The notes under the pieces were generated by a model. The model did no database searches. It saw only the letters and a program-made list of their open reading frames with translations, and was not told where the DNA came from. A DNA stretch of 64,000 nucleotides from Chitinophagaceae bacterium (GTDB lineage: Bacteria > Bacteroidota > Bacteroidia > Chitinophagales > Chitinophagaceae), in contig JADJVB010000012.1 in the NCBI GenBank assembly GCA_016710745.1, forward strand, positions 62,001 to 126,000, read 5' to 3'. A program made the position numbers and the translations under genes. Shown piece after piece: positions 52,990 to 62,183 of this stretch. Numbering within the stretch: position 1 is the first letter of the stretch; the number at the start of each line of letters is the position of its first letter.

Positions 52990-53732
52990 TTGGCACATAA
53001 GTTAAGAGTAGGGGCGGTTAGTTATTTGAATACGAAGCCGCTGATCTATGGTTTTGAACAGGGGATGATGAAAACTGACATTGACCTGGTTATTGATTAC
53101 CCGGCTAAAATTGCCGGATTATTACAAAATAACGGGATCGATATTGGCCTGGTGCCGGTTGCGGTGATCCCTTCACTTAAGGAATATCATATCATGTCGG
53201 ATTTTGCATTGGTTGCGATGGTGAGGTAGCCAGTGTATGCCTGTTTAGTGAGGTTCCACTGCCTGAGATCAAAACCATCATCCTCGATTATCAAAGTAAA
53301 ACCTCGGTGGCCTTATTACAGATATTGCTGAACGATCATTGGAAAATATCGCCTGAAATTATAACCGGGAAAGAAAATTATGAACTTGGTATTTCCGGCA
53401 CAACGGCCGGATTGATCATTGGTGACCGGGCATTGACGCAACGAAGTAAATCGACATTTGTATTTGATCTGGGACTTGCCTGGAAAGAAATGACCGGACT
53501 ACCCTTTGTTTTTGCCGCCTGGGTGGCCAATAAAGAAATGACCGCTGATTTTATTGCTGATTTCAACGCGGCCAATGCATTGGGATTGAAAAACCTGCCC
53601 ATCATTAAAGAACAGAATCCATTTGATGATTTCGACCTCGGGCAGTATTATGATCAATACATCAGTTTCAGGCTGGATGAGGAAAAGAAAAAAGGGCTGG
53701 CCCTGTTCTTATCTATGCTGACAAAAGGCTGA
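52990..53732 (+). pseudogene. mqnA: Chorismate dehydratase MqnA (futalosine menaquinone pathway), frameshifted
   Basis: Two frames make one MqnA/MqnD-type periplasmic-binding-fold enzyme of ~247 residues. The first starts at TTG 52990 with LRVGAVSYLNTKPLIYGF and LVPVAVIPSLKEYHI, then breaks. Reading on in the +1 frame gives GCDGEVASVCLFSEVPL, then TSVALLQILLNDHW, GTTAGLIIGDRAL, GLAWKEMTGLPFVFAAW. A single missing base near 53208 (GCATTGG where GCAATTGG would fit AIGCDG) accounts for it. MqnA dehydrates chorismate in the futalosine route of menaquinone synthesis, probably essential for respiration, so an assembly error is likely. Confidence 0.9.
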
Positions 53733-53797
53733 TCGTCATTTTTCCCGCTGCTTTTAGCATATAATGCAATAATTTCGCAGCCAAATAAGCAATTTTT

Positions 53798-54241
53798 ATG
53801 GCAGAAACATTGGGCATGCTTTGCGACAAACTAACGATTGTTAAACTGAAGCAATATCATACGGAAGATGAAGCAAGGCTGGAGAGTCTGAACAAGCAGG
53901 CCCTGCAACTGCAGGATGAGATCAACCAGTATGTATCGGATGCGGTGAATGGCCATATTCCGGCTCACCGGTTGACCTTTGCTGCTAACAAAGTATTTAA
54001 AAAAGAAGGAAACGAGTCGGCGGATGTATCCGGCCATATAGCTGAAATATTTTCTCAATTGGCCGATGTAAACTGCCGTCTTTGGCACGAAGTGGAAAAA
54101 GGTTATGATATTGAAAATGTTCCTTTGTCGGAAAAAGATCAACTGGTAAAAATGCTGGCGGTTCTTAACCTTGAGCGTAATAAATGTATCGATGCCATCG
54201 ACATCAGCTTTCAGCAACTGGTAACTTCAAATAAAAAATAA
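53798..54241 (+). CDS. Conserved hypothetical protein at start of glycan cluster
   Basis: 147 residues, highly charged and probably helical (LGMLCDKLTIVKLKQYHTEDEARLESL, in parts DKLTIVKLKQYH and IAEIFSQLADVNCRLWHEVEKGY). The front DKLTI-V-K-LK resembles a group of small proteins (for example DUF6165- or DUF4254-like) that occur next to surface-polysaccharide genes, but I do not claim membership. Its function is unknown. It is followed by the methyltransferase gene after 15 bases, so it may be translated with the cluster. Confidence 0.65.
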   Translation: MAETLGMLCDKLTIVKLKQYHTEDEARLESLNKQALQLQDEINQYVSDAVNGHIPAHRLTFAANKVFKKEGNESADVSGHIAEIFSQLADVNCRLWHEVEKGYDIENVPLSEKDQLVKMLAVLNLERNKCIDAIDISFQQLVTSNKK

Positions 54242-54256
54242 ACCGGTAAGGTCATC

Positions 54257-55059
54257 ATGATAAAAAAAACAACCAGGAATTTATTAAATCGCTTTGGGTA
54301 CGATATCACAAAACTTTACCTGACGGGAAGCGAAAAATATAAAGTGCCATCGGGTGAGGAGAATTTGAACCTGTACGATACACCTACCGGTAAATACTAC
54401 CTGCCTTCTTTTTGAAAAAGACCTGGTTGCCAATACCATTAAGAGGTGTGCATTACGACGACGAGATCATTGAGTTGGCAAAGAAATATATCCGGCCCGG
54501 CACAGCCATGCTCGATGTTGGCGCAAACTACGGGCAGATGTCGGTGGTGTTATCGAAGCACATGGAAGCCAGTGGCGGTGGTAAAGTATATGCTTTTGAG
54601 GCCGAGCCCTTTGTTGGGGAAGTGCTCAAAAAAAATGTAGCCATTAACAATCGCAACAATATCGAAATAGTGATGGGTGCTGTACATTTTCAAAGCGGCA
54701 TTAAACTTATTTTTCCCGAACCCGATTTTAAACGATTCGATTCTTATGGTTCTTACGGGATCGACCCGCAGGCAACAAAAGGGAGGGAAGTGGAAACCTT
54801 AACCATCGACAGCCTTGGCATTACAGAGAAAGTGAGTTTTATAAAAGTGGATATACAGGGAAGCGATCTGTTTGCCCTGCAGGGTGCAAAAGAAACCATA
54901 CTGAGAGATAAGCCGGTGATTATTTTTGAGTTTGAAGAGCAGTTCCAGGATGAATTTAAAACCTGTTTTAATGATTATGTGGAATTTGTAAGATCGGTCA
55001 ATTATAAATTCACTAATATTATTTCGCATGTAAATTATCTTATCGTTCCCAATGATTGA
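54257..55059 (+). pseudogene. FkbM-family methyltransferase, reading frame broken near 54410-54450
   Basis: A 52-codon frame from ATG 54257 (NLLNRFGYDITKLYL, then NLYDTPTGKYYLPSF) ends at a TGA at 54413, and a second frame carries the rest: HYDDEIIELAKKYI, the SAM motif I LDVGANYGQMSVV, KVYAFEAEP and VSFIKVDIQGSDL, hallmarks of FkbM-type sugar/peptide O-methyltransferases. Between them the +1 frame reads EKDLVANTIK, which would fit a FkbM N-terminus well, so more than one base may be wrong (extra T in the T5 at 54409-54413 and another indel near 54444). Its last 8 bases overlap the next gene. It would be about 265 residues when repaired. Confidence 0.75.
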
Positions 55060-56896
55060 TACCACAAATAAAAATATCCTGTTTGTTACCCACAAAAGAT
55101 CGCAATGCGGTATCTATGAATACGGTGGAAAAATAACAGATGTGCTGACGCATTCAACAGCGTATCATTTTATAAGGGCCGAATGTGCGTCGATGGACGA
55201 TCTTCACCAGGCAATTGACACGCATAAACCGGCGCTGATCATATACAATTATCATCCATCCGTGTTACCCTGGCTGGCAACCAAACTGGCACCATCATTT
55301 TACAAAAATAATATCTCGTCGATCAATATCCCCCAGATCGGTATCATACATGAGATCACACAACAGATCTCCGATACGGCAACAGGTTATGGAAAAAAAT
55401 ACTTCCCCGGGCAGATCACCCGCCTGTCGAATACCTTGTTCGATTATTATATTGCGCCCGACCCAACCCTGTTATTGCAAAATCCGCTGGTATATAAAAC
55501 CGGCCGGCTGATACCATCCTACACCAATCATTTTCCGGCACCGGAGAAACCCGTAATTGGCAGTTTTGGATTTGGTACGCCTAAAAAAGGCTTCGGGAAA
55601 ATAGTTGAACTGGTGCATAAGGAGTTTGATGAAGCAACGATCAGGTTCAATATCCCATCCTCGGATTTTGCCGACAAGGACGGCAAAGCGGCCAGGGAAA
55701 TTGAAGACAGCTGCAAAGCCATGTTGACCAAACCTGGTATCGACCTGGTTATTACACACCAATTTCAGGACGAAAAAACCATGCTTGATTTTCTGGCACA
55801 AAATACGATCAACGTTTTTTTGTATGAGGATACGGCAGGCAGGGGATTATCGAGCACCGTTGATAATGCCATGGCGGTGCAACGGCCCATAGCGGTATCC
55901 GGTAGCAGTATGTTCAGGCATATATTATCGGTTGAGCCATCGGTATGTGTAGACAGGAATTCACTAAAGGAGATCATCAACAATGGGTTTGCGCCGTTGC
56001 AGGATCTCTATGATGAATGGAACGCAGCTAACCTGCTTTGGGAGTACGACCGCATCGTTGGCTCTGTTTTAAACCGGTATCAAAAACCTTCGGTGTACAA
56101 AATGGGTATTGTACGTACATTACAATCCCGATGGAATCGTTTTTTTTCGTTTCCTGATAAAAGTTTTACCTGGTTGCGCAATTCAACAAAGGCCAATGAT
56201 GATGACATGAGGGTCGATAGATCACAACAGTACAGTCCTGTGGAAATCCCGGCTGGCAGCGTGTTAAACAGGATACTTGATAATACAGCCAGGGAACTGT
56301 ATCGCCCCGCCATCGAAAAATTAGTGAAACTGGTACCGGTTACCATGGCAAAAAAGATCGCAGAAGCCAATGTGCAGCAAGCCTTTGTTTTTGATACGGT
56401 GATGCGGTTCATGCCACAGTACAGTGATCCAAAATTATTGTGTGTTGGCAGTTATGAAGATACGGCTTCGATGGGCCTGACAAAAATGGGGTATGTTGTG
56501 GAGGAAATAGATCCGATGCTGAATTATTATTTGCAGGAATATTATACCAAGCCTTCGGTTAAGAAAAATTCGTACGATATTATTTTTTCAACGTCTGTAA
56601 TTGAACATGATCCCGATGATGAATCGTTTATAAAATGTATCGAGGGGTTATTGGCGCCCGGCGGCGTTGCCGTAATAACCTGCGACTATAAGGATGGCTG
56701 GAAACCCGGCGATCTGAAGCCGGAGGTTGATGCACGGTTTTATACCCAGGATGATCTGCGCAGCCGGCTTTTGAATTTGATGCCTTCCTGCCGTTTGGTT
56801 GATGAACCACAATGGGATTGTGAATTCCCCGATTTCAGGTACCAGGATAAATACCAGTATACATTCGCAACATTTGTTGTACAGAAGAATAAATAA
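55052..56896 (+). CDS. Fusion of a glycosyltransferase-like domain and a SAM methyltransferase
   Basis: 614 residues. Residues ~1-350 look like a GT-B glycosyltransferase half (NILFVTHKRSQCGIYEYG; PVIGSFGFGTPKKGFGKIVELVH; FLYEDTAGRGLSSTVDNAMAVQRPIAVS, in parts). Residues ~451-614 form a class I methyltransferase: motif I LLCVGSYEDTAS, acidic EEIDPML, and IIFSTSVIEHDPDDESF followed by GGVAVITCDYK. In between is a helical linker. It probably both transfers and methylates, or caps, a sugar of the surface glycan. It starts inside the end of the FkbM gene (8-base overlap) and ends four bases before the next gene. Confidence 0.8.
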   Translation: MIDTTNKNILFVTHKRSQCGIYEYGGKITDVLTHSTAYHFIRAECASMDDLHQAIDTHKPALIIYNYHPSVLPWLATKLAPSFYKNNISSINIPQIGIIHEITQQISDTATGYGKKYFPGQITRLSNTLFDYYIAPDPTLLLQNPLVYKTGRLIPSYTNHFPAPEKPVIGSFGFGTPKKGFGKIVELVHKEFDEATIRFNIPSSDFADKDGKAAREIEDSCKAMLTKPGIDLVITHQFQDEKTMLDFLAQNTINVFLYEDTAGRGLSSTVDNAMAVQRPIAVSGSSMFRHILSVEPSVCVDRNSLKEIINNGFAPLQDLYDEWNAANLLWEYDRIVGSVLNRYQKPSVYKMGIVRTLQSRWNRFFSFPDKSFTWLRNSTKANDDDMRVDRSQQYSPVEIPAGSVLNRILDNTARELYRPAIEKLVKLVPVTMAKKIAEANVQQAFVFDTVMRFMPQYSDPKLLCVGSYEDTASMGLTKMGYVVEEIDPMLNYYLQEYYTKPSVKKNSYDIIFSTSVIEHDPDDESFIKCIEGLLAPGGVAVITCDYKDGWKPGDLKPEVDARFYTQDDLRSRLLNLMPSCRLVDEPQWDCEFPDFRYQDKYQYTFATFVVQKNK

Positions 56897-56899
56897 AAC

Positions 56900-57766
56900 A
56901 TGACCGCGATAATTTTCGGCGCAGCCGGGCAAGATGGTTTCTATTTAACTGAATTGTTGCAAGAACAACAAATTGAAGTTATTGGGGTATCCCGGTCGGG
57001 CAACTTTAACCGTACCGATATCGCTGATTTTATCCAGGTGAACGAGCTGATAAAAAAATATCAACCTGCTTATATTTTTCACCTGGCCGCCAATTCAACG
57101 GCCAGTCATGAGGCACAGTTCGAAAATCACAGTACCATCAGCACCGGTACCCTGAATATCCTGGAGTCGGTAAAAAATTCCTCGCCCGGTACCAAAGTTT
57201 TTATCTCAGGCTCGGCTTTACAATTTAAGAATGAACAGCTGCCTATTAAAGAATCCGATGCTTTTGAGGCCCGGGATGCGTATTCAGTAAGCCGTATACA
57301 GTCTGTGTATGCTGCCCGTTATTTCCGTTCATTGGGCATTAAAACCTATGTTGGCTATTTTTTTCATCACGACAGTCCGCGCCGTACAGAGCGGCATATG
57401 GCCAAAAAAATTGCTGAGGCCTGCAAACGTTATGCAAACGGCAGCAAGGAAAAATTAATGATAGGCGATATAACCGCGGTAAAGGAGTGGACCTTTGCCG
57501 GTGATGCCATGAGAGCGGTATGGACACTGGTTCAACAGGAAGAAATATTTGAGGCGAATATCGGGACCGGTATCGGGCATTCCATTGAAGATTGGTTAAA
57601 CGCGTGCGCTGCTATGGCGGGCATCAACTGGCATGAGTTTGTTGTGATTGACCATTCTTACCGATCCGCCATCCGAACGATCACAGCGGCTCCAACGGTT
57701 ATATTTTCCCTGGGTTGGAAACCGGCAACTTCTTTTGATGAGCTTGCCAGGATGATGATGAACTAA
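56900..57766 (+). CDS. Gmd-like SDR with altered active site
   Basis: 288 residues, an extended short-chain dehydrogenase closely like GDP-mannose 4,6-dehydratase: GAAGQDGFYL (NAD loop GxxGxxG), AYIFHLAANS, HHDSPRRTERHMAKKIAEACKR (the Gmd HDSPLRG-like block) and VKEWTFAGDAMRAVW. Gmd's catalytic T/S-E site is replaced: here SGSALQF (residues 103-109) in place of STSELYG, and Y128-SVS-R132 has Arg instead of the usual Lys. So the dehydratase glutamate and lysine are missing. It may be a reductase or epimerase, or inactive. It is three bases upstream of the GT9-like gene. Confidence 0.8.
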   Translation: MTAIIFGAAGQDGFYLTELLQEQQIEVIGVSRSGNFNRTDIADFIQVNELIKKYQPAYIFHLAANSTASHEAQFENHSTISTGTLNILESVKNSSPGTKVFISGSALQFKNEQLPIKESDAFEARDAYSVSRIQSVYAARYFRSLGIKTYVGYFFHHDSPRRTERHMAKKIAEACKRYANGSKEKLMIGDITAVKEWTFAGDAMRAVWTLVQQEEIFEANIGTGIGHSIEDWLNACAAMAGINWHEFVVIDHSYRSAIRTITAAPTVIFSLGWKPATSFDELARMMMN

Positions 57767-57768
57767 AT

Positions 57769-58887
57769 ATGGTTTCTGAAAAAAATATATTACTGCTTCA
57801 ATTGTACTCAAACGGGGACTGCTTATATGCTACTGCTGTTGCCCGGCAGATAAAGGTAGATTTTCCCGGTTGTACACTCACCTGGGCCATTGCTGATTTT
57901 TGCGCACCTATTATTGCCGGCAATCCTTATGTGGACGAGGTGCTGGAAATAAAAGGCCTGCAACGGAATGATGTGGTTGCTTTTCGAAAATTAAAGCAAC
58001 GGTTTTTTAAGGAAAGAAAGGCAGGCTTATGGCAGGAAGTTTTTGTAACGCATAACATGGACAGCAATCAGTGTTATTACGACGGAACCATCAGGGGAAT
58101 GATATTGCGGGCCTATGGAAAACCAATGACCGTGCCGCTGCAGCCGGTTCTTCGTTTAAGCGATACCGAAAAAAACAAGGTTGCTTTATTTGCCGAACAG
58201 CATCAATTGCGACATTTTAAAAACGTTATCCTCTGGGAATTTGCTCCCCAGAGCGGACAAACGGTTTTGCATTTCGATTTTATCAGGCAATTGGCCGAAC
58301 GAATCGTAAAACTGCCTTCAACCTGTGTGTTGCTTTCATCGGCCAGTTCTTTTCAGGGCACAGCAAATATTATTGATGCCAGCGTTTTAACAGTGAGGGA
58401 AAATGCAGCCCTGTCGCATTATTGCACCCTGCTTATCGGATGCAGCAGCGGTATCACCTGGCTAAATATCAGCGATGCTGCCAAACAATTGCCCATGGTT
58501 CAACTGTTAAATGCCAATACCGCTTTCCTTAATGCGCCTTCGGTTGACTTTGCACGATATGGTATTCGTAGTGAAGAATTAATTGAGATCACCAGCATTG
58601 AAGAAGGAAGAATATTTGACTGTATCAAAACAATAACAGCGGGCGATTTTGCAGCGGCGAAAGAACAATTCAACCAACAACTGCCGGTTCAGTTCAATAC
58701 CACTCGGGTAATCGTGTATAATATGCTTTGTTATTTACAATTTGGTGCCATCATGAGGCATTGTAAAATTATTACGGGCATCTATGGATGGCATCCCTTG
58801 TTTTTAAAACAGCTTTCTTTGGCCATACTCGGTTTCCCTTTTAAACTGGCCGGTAATATTTTCAGAAAAAAGATACTTCGAAAATAA
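57769..58887 (+). CDS. GT9 (heptosyltransferase-like) glycosyltransferase
   Basis: 372 residues of a GT-B fold: ILLLQLYSNGDCLYATAVARQIK (acceptor-side front, in parts LLLQLYSNGDCLYATAV), then YCTLLIGCSSGITWLN in the nucleotide-sugar region, as in ADP-heptose:LPS transferases. Its donor sugar is unknown; GDP-linked sugars would suit the cluster. It lies three bases after the Gmd-like gene and is convergent with gmd downstream. Confidence 0.75.
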   Translation: MVSEKNILLLQLYSNGDCLYATAVARQIKVDFPGCTLTWAIADFCAPIIAGNPYVDEVLEIKGLQRNDVVAFRKLKQRFFKERKAGLWQEVFVTHNMDSNQCYYDGTIRGMILRAYGKPMTVPLQPVLRLSDTEKNKVALFAEQHQLRHFKNVILWEFAPQSGQTVLHFDFIRQLAERIVKLPSTCVLLSSASSFQGTANIIDASVLTVRENAALSHYCTLLIGCSSGITWLNISDAAKQLPMVQLLNANTAFLNAPSVDFARYGIRSEELIEITSIEEGRIFDCIKTITAGDFAAAKEQFNQQLPVQFNTTRVIVYNMLCYLQFGAIMRHCKIITGIYGWHPLFLKQLSLAILGFPFKLAGNIFRKKILRK

Positions 58888-58904
58888 CCGGGCTAAAAGT
58901 CGGA

Positions 58905-59969
58905 CTAGTGCTTCACGTAATTTTTAAGATCTTCCTGCATCATTTCTTTTACCAACATGGGTAGGTCGTATTTTGGTTCCCAGCCCAAAACGGTTCGGGC
59001 CTTGGTTGCATCACCGATCAACAGATCTACTTCTGCAGGCCGGAAATAACGGGGATGAATACCCACAACCTGTTTGCCAACCGGCAACTGGTATTTGGGA
59101 TCATTACAGGCCGCAACAAATGCTTTTTCCTCAATTCCTTCTCCGGTATACGTCAGTTCAATGCCTGCTTCCCGGAAAGCCATGGTAACAAAATCCCTCA
59201 CCGACGTGGTTACACCGGTTGCCAACACAAAATCATCAGGCGTATCGTGCTGCAACATGCGCCACATGCCTTCTACATAATCCTTTGCATGGCCCCAATC
59301 ACGTTTGGCATCCAGGTTGCCGAGCAACAGCATATCATCGCTGCCATTGGCAATTTGCGACACGGTGATGGTGATCTTTCGGGTTACAAAACTTTCGCCT
59401 CTTAACGGGCTCTCGTGATTAAACAAAATTCCGTTTACAGCAAAAATATCATAGGCTTCGCGGTAGTTTACCGTGATCCAGTAGGCATATAATTTCGCTA
59501 CACCGTAGGGTGATCGGGGATAGAAAGGCGTTGTTTCTTTCTGTGGTACTTCCTGCACCAGTCCATACAATTCGGATGTGGATGCCTGATAAAACCGGGT
59601 TTTCTGTTGCAGGCCCAGAATACGGATTGCTTCCAGGATCCTCAAAACACCGATACCATCCGAGTTGGCCGTGTATTCGGGTGTTTCGAAACTAACCTGT
59701 ACATGGCTTTGTGCACCCAGATTGTAAATTTCATCGGGCTGGGTTTGCTGTATAATACGTAATAAATTGGAAGAATCGGTAAGGTCGCCATAATGCAGGT
59801 GAAAACGATCGGCAATGGTTTTATCAAAGAACAGGTGGTCGATGCGGTCGGTATTCATTAAAGAACTGCGGCGTTTAATGCCATGCACATTATATCCTTT
59901 ATTTAATAATAGTTCCGCCAGGTAAGCGCCATCTTGCCCTGTAATGCCTGTAATTAGTGCCGTTTTCAT
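58905..59969 (-). CDS. gmd: GDP-mannose 4,6-dehydratase
   Basis: 354 residues, the standard size. The NAD loop is GITGQDGAYLAELL and the catalytic tetrad is T131, E133 (STSELYG), Y155 and K159 (SPYGVAKLYAYW). HESPLRGESFVTRKI and AKDYVEGMWRMLQ are family blocks. It makes GDP-4-keto-6-deoxymannose, the precursor for GDP-D-rhamnose or GDP-fucose type sugars. It is on the minus strand, separated from the Rmd-like gene by a plus-strand glycosyltransferase. Confidence 0.95.
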   Translation of the reverse strand: MKTALITGITGQDGAYLAELLLNKGYNVHGIKRRSSLMNTDRIDHLFFDKTIADRFHLHYGDLTDSSNLLRIIQQTQPDEIYNLGAQSHVQVSFETPEYTANSDGIGVLRILEAIRILGLQQKTRFYQASTSELYGLVQEVPQKETTPFYPRSPYGVAKLYAYWITVNYREAYDIFAVNGILFNHESPLRGESFVTRKITITVSQIANGSDDMLLLGNLDAKRDWGHAKDYVEGMWRMLQHDTPDDFVLATGVTTSVRDFVTMAFREAGIELTYTGEGIEEKAFVAACNDPKYQLPVGKQVVGIHPRYFRPAEVDLLIGDATKARTVLGWEPKYDLPMLVKEMMQEDLKNYVKH

Positions 59970-60040
59970 TTTTACCAGTTTTTTTTCCTTTTTTTGTAGC
60001 CCTGTTTATCGGGTCGGGCAAAAATAATCTAAAATAATGT

Positions 60041-61170
60041 ATGAAAATTGCAATTAATTGCTGGGTGCTGCGGAATAAGCAATTGGATGGCATTGGCTAT
60101 TTCACGGTGAACTCAGTTTCGCGTATGATAAAGAATCATCCCGAAGTGGAGTTTTTGATCATGTGTGATAAAAATTTCACCGAAGATTATTTCAAATTCG
60201 ACAATGTTACCCTCCATCGGGTTTTTCCGGCTTTGCGTCATCCGATACTTTATGTGCTGTACATGGAGTTGGTGGTACCGCTTTTCCTTAAAAAACATAA
60301 GCCCGATGTGTTTGTATCGGCCGAAGGTTTTTTAAGTTTGTTATCCGGCTGTAAACAATTACCCATTATTTACGATATTAATTTTGAGCACAAACCCGAA
60401 GACCTCAAACTGCAGAACAGGCTTTATTTCCGTTTCTTTTTCAACAAATTTGCCCGAAAAGCCAAACGCATTGCTACTATATCGGAATACAGCAAACAGG
60501 ATATCGCCGGTTTTTATAAAATTGATGCCGAAAAAATTGACAATGTTTCCTGCGGTATAAATGGTCATTTCGATGTGCTTGCACCGGCCGAAGTGGAAGC
60601 CACGCGGTTAACCTGGAGCCATGGCAAACCCTATTTCTTTTTGTAGGCTCCATGCATCCCCGAAAAAATATCAGGCGGTTGATCGAAGCGTTCACAGCAT
60701 TTAAAAAGAATACGGGCAGTGATATGGCGTTGCTGCTGGCTGGTTCCATTTTATGGAAGACCTCTGATATTGAAAAAACGTATGAAGAAAGTGTTTACAA
60801 AAATGATATTATTTTCACCGGAAGGTTGTCGGATGCGGACTTAAAAAAAGTGCTGGGATCAGCTTTTGCATTGAGTTTTGTTCCCATTTTCGAAGGCTTT
60901 GGATTGCCTATTGTTGAAGCCATGCAGAGTGGGGTACCCGTAATTTGTTCCAATGTTACTTCTATGCCCGAAGTGGCCGGCGATGCAGCTATTTTGGTTG
61001 ATCCTTTCAGCGTGAACAGTATTGCTGCGGGTATGCAGGAATTGGCCGCCGATGCCAATCTAAGACAACAACTTATTGAAAAAGGATTCCAACAGGCAAA
61101 GTTATTTTCCTGGGATCGTACGGCCGAATGGCTTTGGGAGTCGATTCAAAAAACGGCGCTGTCAAAATAA
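60041..61170 (+). pseudogene. GT4-type glycosyltransferase, split by one missing T
   Basis: Two frames give one ~376-residue enzyme: MKIAINCWVLRNKQLDGIGYFT, LYMELVVPLFLKKHKPDVFVSAEGF, then across the break MHPRKNIRRLIEAF, IIFTGRLSDADLKKVLG, FVPIFEGFGLPIVEAMQSGVPVICS and SMPEVAGDAAILVDPF, the donor-sugar E-x7-E region of GT4. The break is a T5 run at 60638-60642; with six T residues the reading would be PYFFFVGSMHPRKN, the canonical family sequence. It transfers a sugar to a growing glycan. An assembly indel is likely. Confidence 0.85.
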
Positions 61171-61173
61171 AAA

Positions 61174-62136
61174 TCAGGCTGGTTTGTTTTGCCAGTATTT
61201 GATAATGTCTGCCAGGCTTTGATCGAGCGATATTTCGGGTTTCCAGCCCAATTCCCTGTTTATTTTTTGATAAGAACCAATGATCTGTTTGTTTTCATTG
61301 GGGCGTATCAGGTCGGGATCGGTTTCCATCCGGATCGACAAATCAAGCATATCGCTCATACGAAGAATAATATCGCTTAACATATTACCTTGTCCCGAAC
61401 AGATATTGTAAACCTCCCCCTTACGGCCGTCTTTCAAAAGGCAATAATAGGCATTCACTACATCACGCACATCCAGGAAATCGCGTATGACAGATACATT
61501 ACCTGTGATTATTTTATTTTCGGTGGCCTTGTTTTTGGCCAGTTGTACCAGCTGTTTGGCAAAAGAAGAGATCACAAAATTATCTTTTTGTCCGGGCCCG
61601 ATATGATTGAACGACCGGGTGATAATAATATCCAAACCAAAACCATCTGCATAAATTTTCGACAACATCTCCTGCGAAACCCGGGCAACGGCATAAGGAC
61701 TCAAGGGTTTTAAACGGCTGTCTTCTGTTAGCGGTAATTCGGCATCGCTTACTTCGCCATATTCTTCCGAGGAACCAATGGAGAGGATGCGGCAACTGAT
61801 ATTATTTACCCGAACCTGCTCAACCAGGTTCAGGAATATATTGGTGTTGTTCACAAAACTGTCGAGCGGCGTTTGCCAGCTTTTCGCCACACTGCTAACT
61901 GATGCCAGGTGCAATATATAGTTTGGGTTAAAGGCATTCAAAGCCGCATTCACCGCATCTTTATGTAAAAGATCGATCGATTGGAAACTGATATTAAGAT
62001 TGGGGTAAACACTAAATTCAAAGTCGGGGGCCTGGTTGTCGATGCCCAACACGTATGAGCCGGGTTCCTTTCGATTGAGCAGTTCTAAAAAATGTGCGCT
62101 CACAAATCCGGTAAATCCTGTAATCAGTATTTTCAT
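61174..62136 (-). CDS. NAD-dependent epimerase/dehydratase (Rmd-like GDP-6-deoxy-4-ketohexose reductase)
   Basis: 320 residues, extended SDR. NAD loop TGFTGFVSAHFLELL; family blocks YILHLASVSSVAKSW, SIGSSEEYGEVSD (Ser122/123 region), SPYAVARVSQE with Y148 and R152 in place of the usual Lys, FNHIGPGQKDNFV and RDFLDVRDVVNAYY. It is most similar to GDP-6-deoxy-D-lyxo-4-hexulose reductase (Rmd), which completes GDP-D-rhamnose from the product of gmd. The Arg at the YxxxK position should be noted. Confidence 0.8.
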   Translation of the reverse strand: MKILITGFTGFVSAHFLELLNRKEPGSYVLGIDNQAPDFEFSVYPNLNISFQSIDLLHKDAVNAALNAFNPNYILHLASVSSVAKSWQTPLDSFVNNTNIFLNLVEQVRVNNISCRILSIGSSEEYGEVSDAELPLTEDSRLKPLSPYAVARVSQEMLSKIYADGFGLDIIITRSFNHIGPGQKDNFVISSFAKQLVQLAKNKATENKIITGNVSVIRDFLDVRDVVNAYYCLLKDGRKGEVYNICSGQGNMLSDIILRMSDMLDLSIRMETDPDLIRPNENKQIIGSYQKINRELGWKPEISLDQSLADIIKYWQNKPA

Positions 62137-62183
62137 ATGTTTTTAAAAGTAGATCAATTTGTGTTAAGATCGAATGCCGAAGA

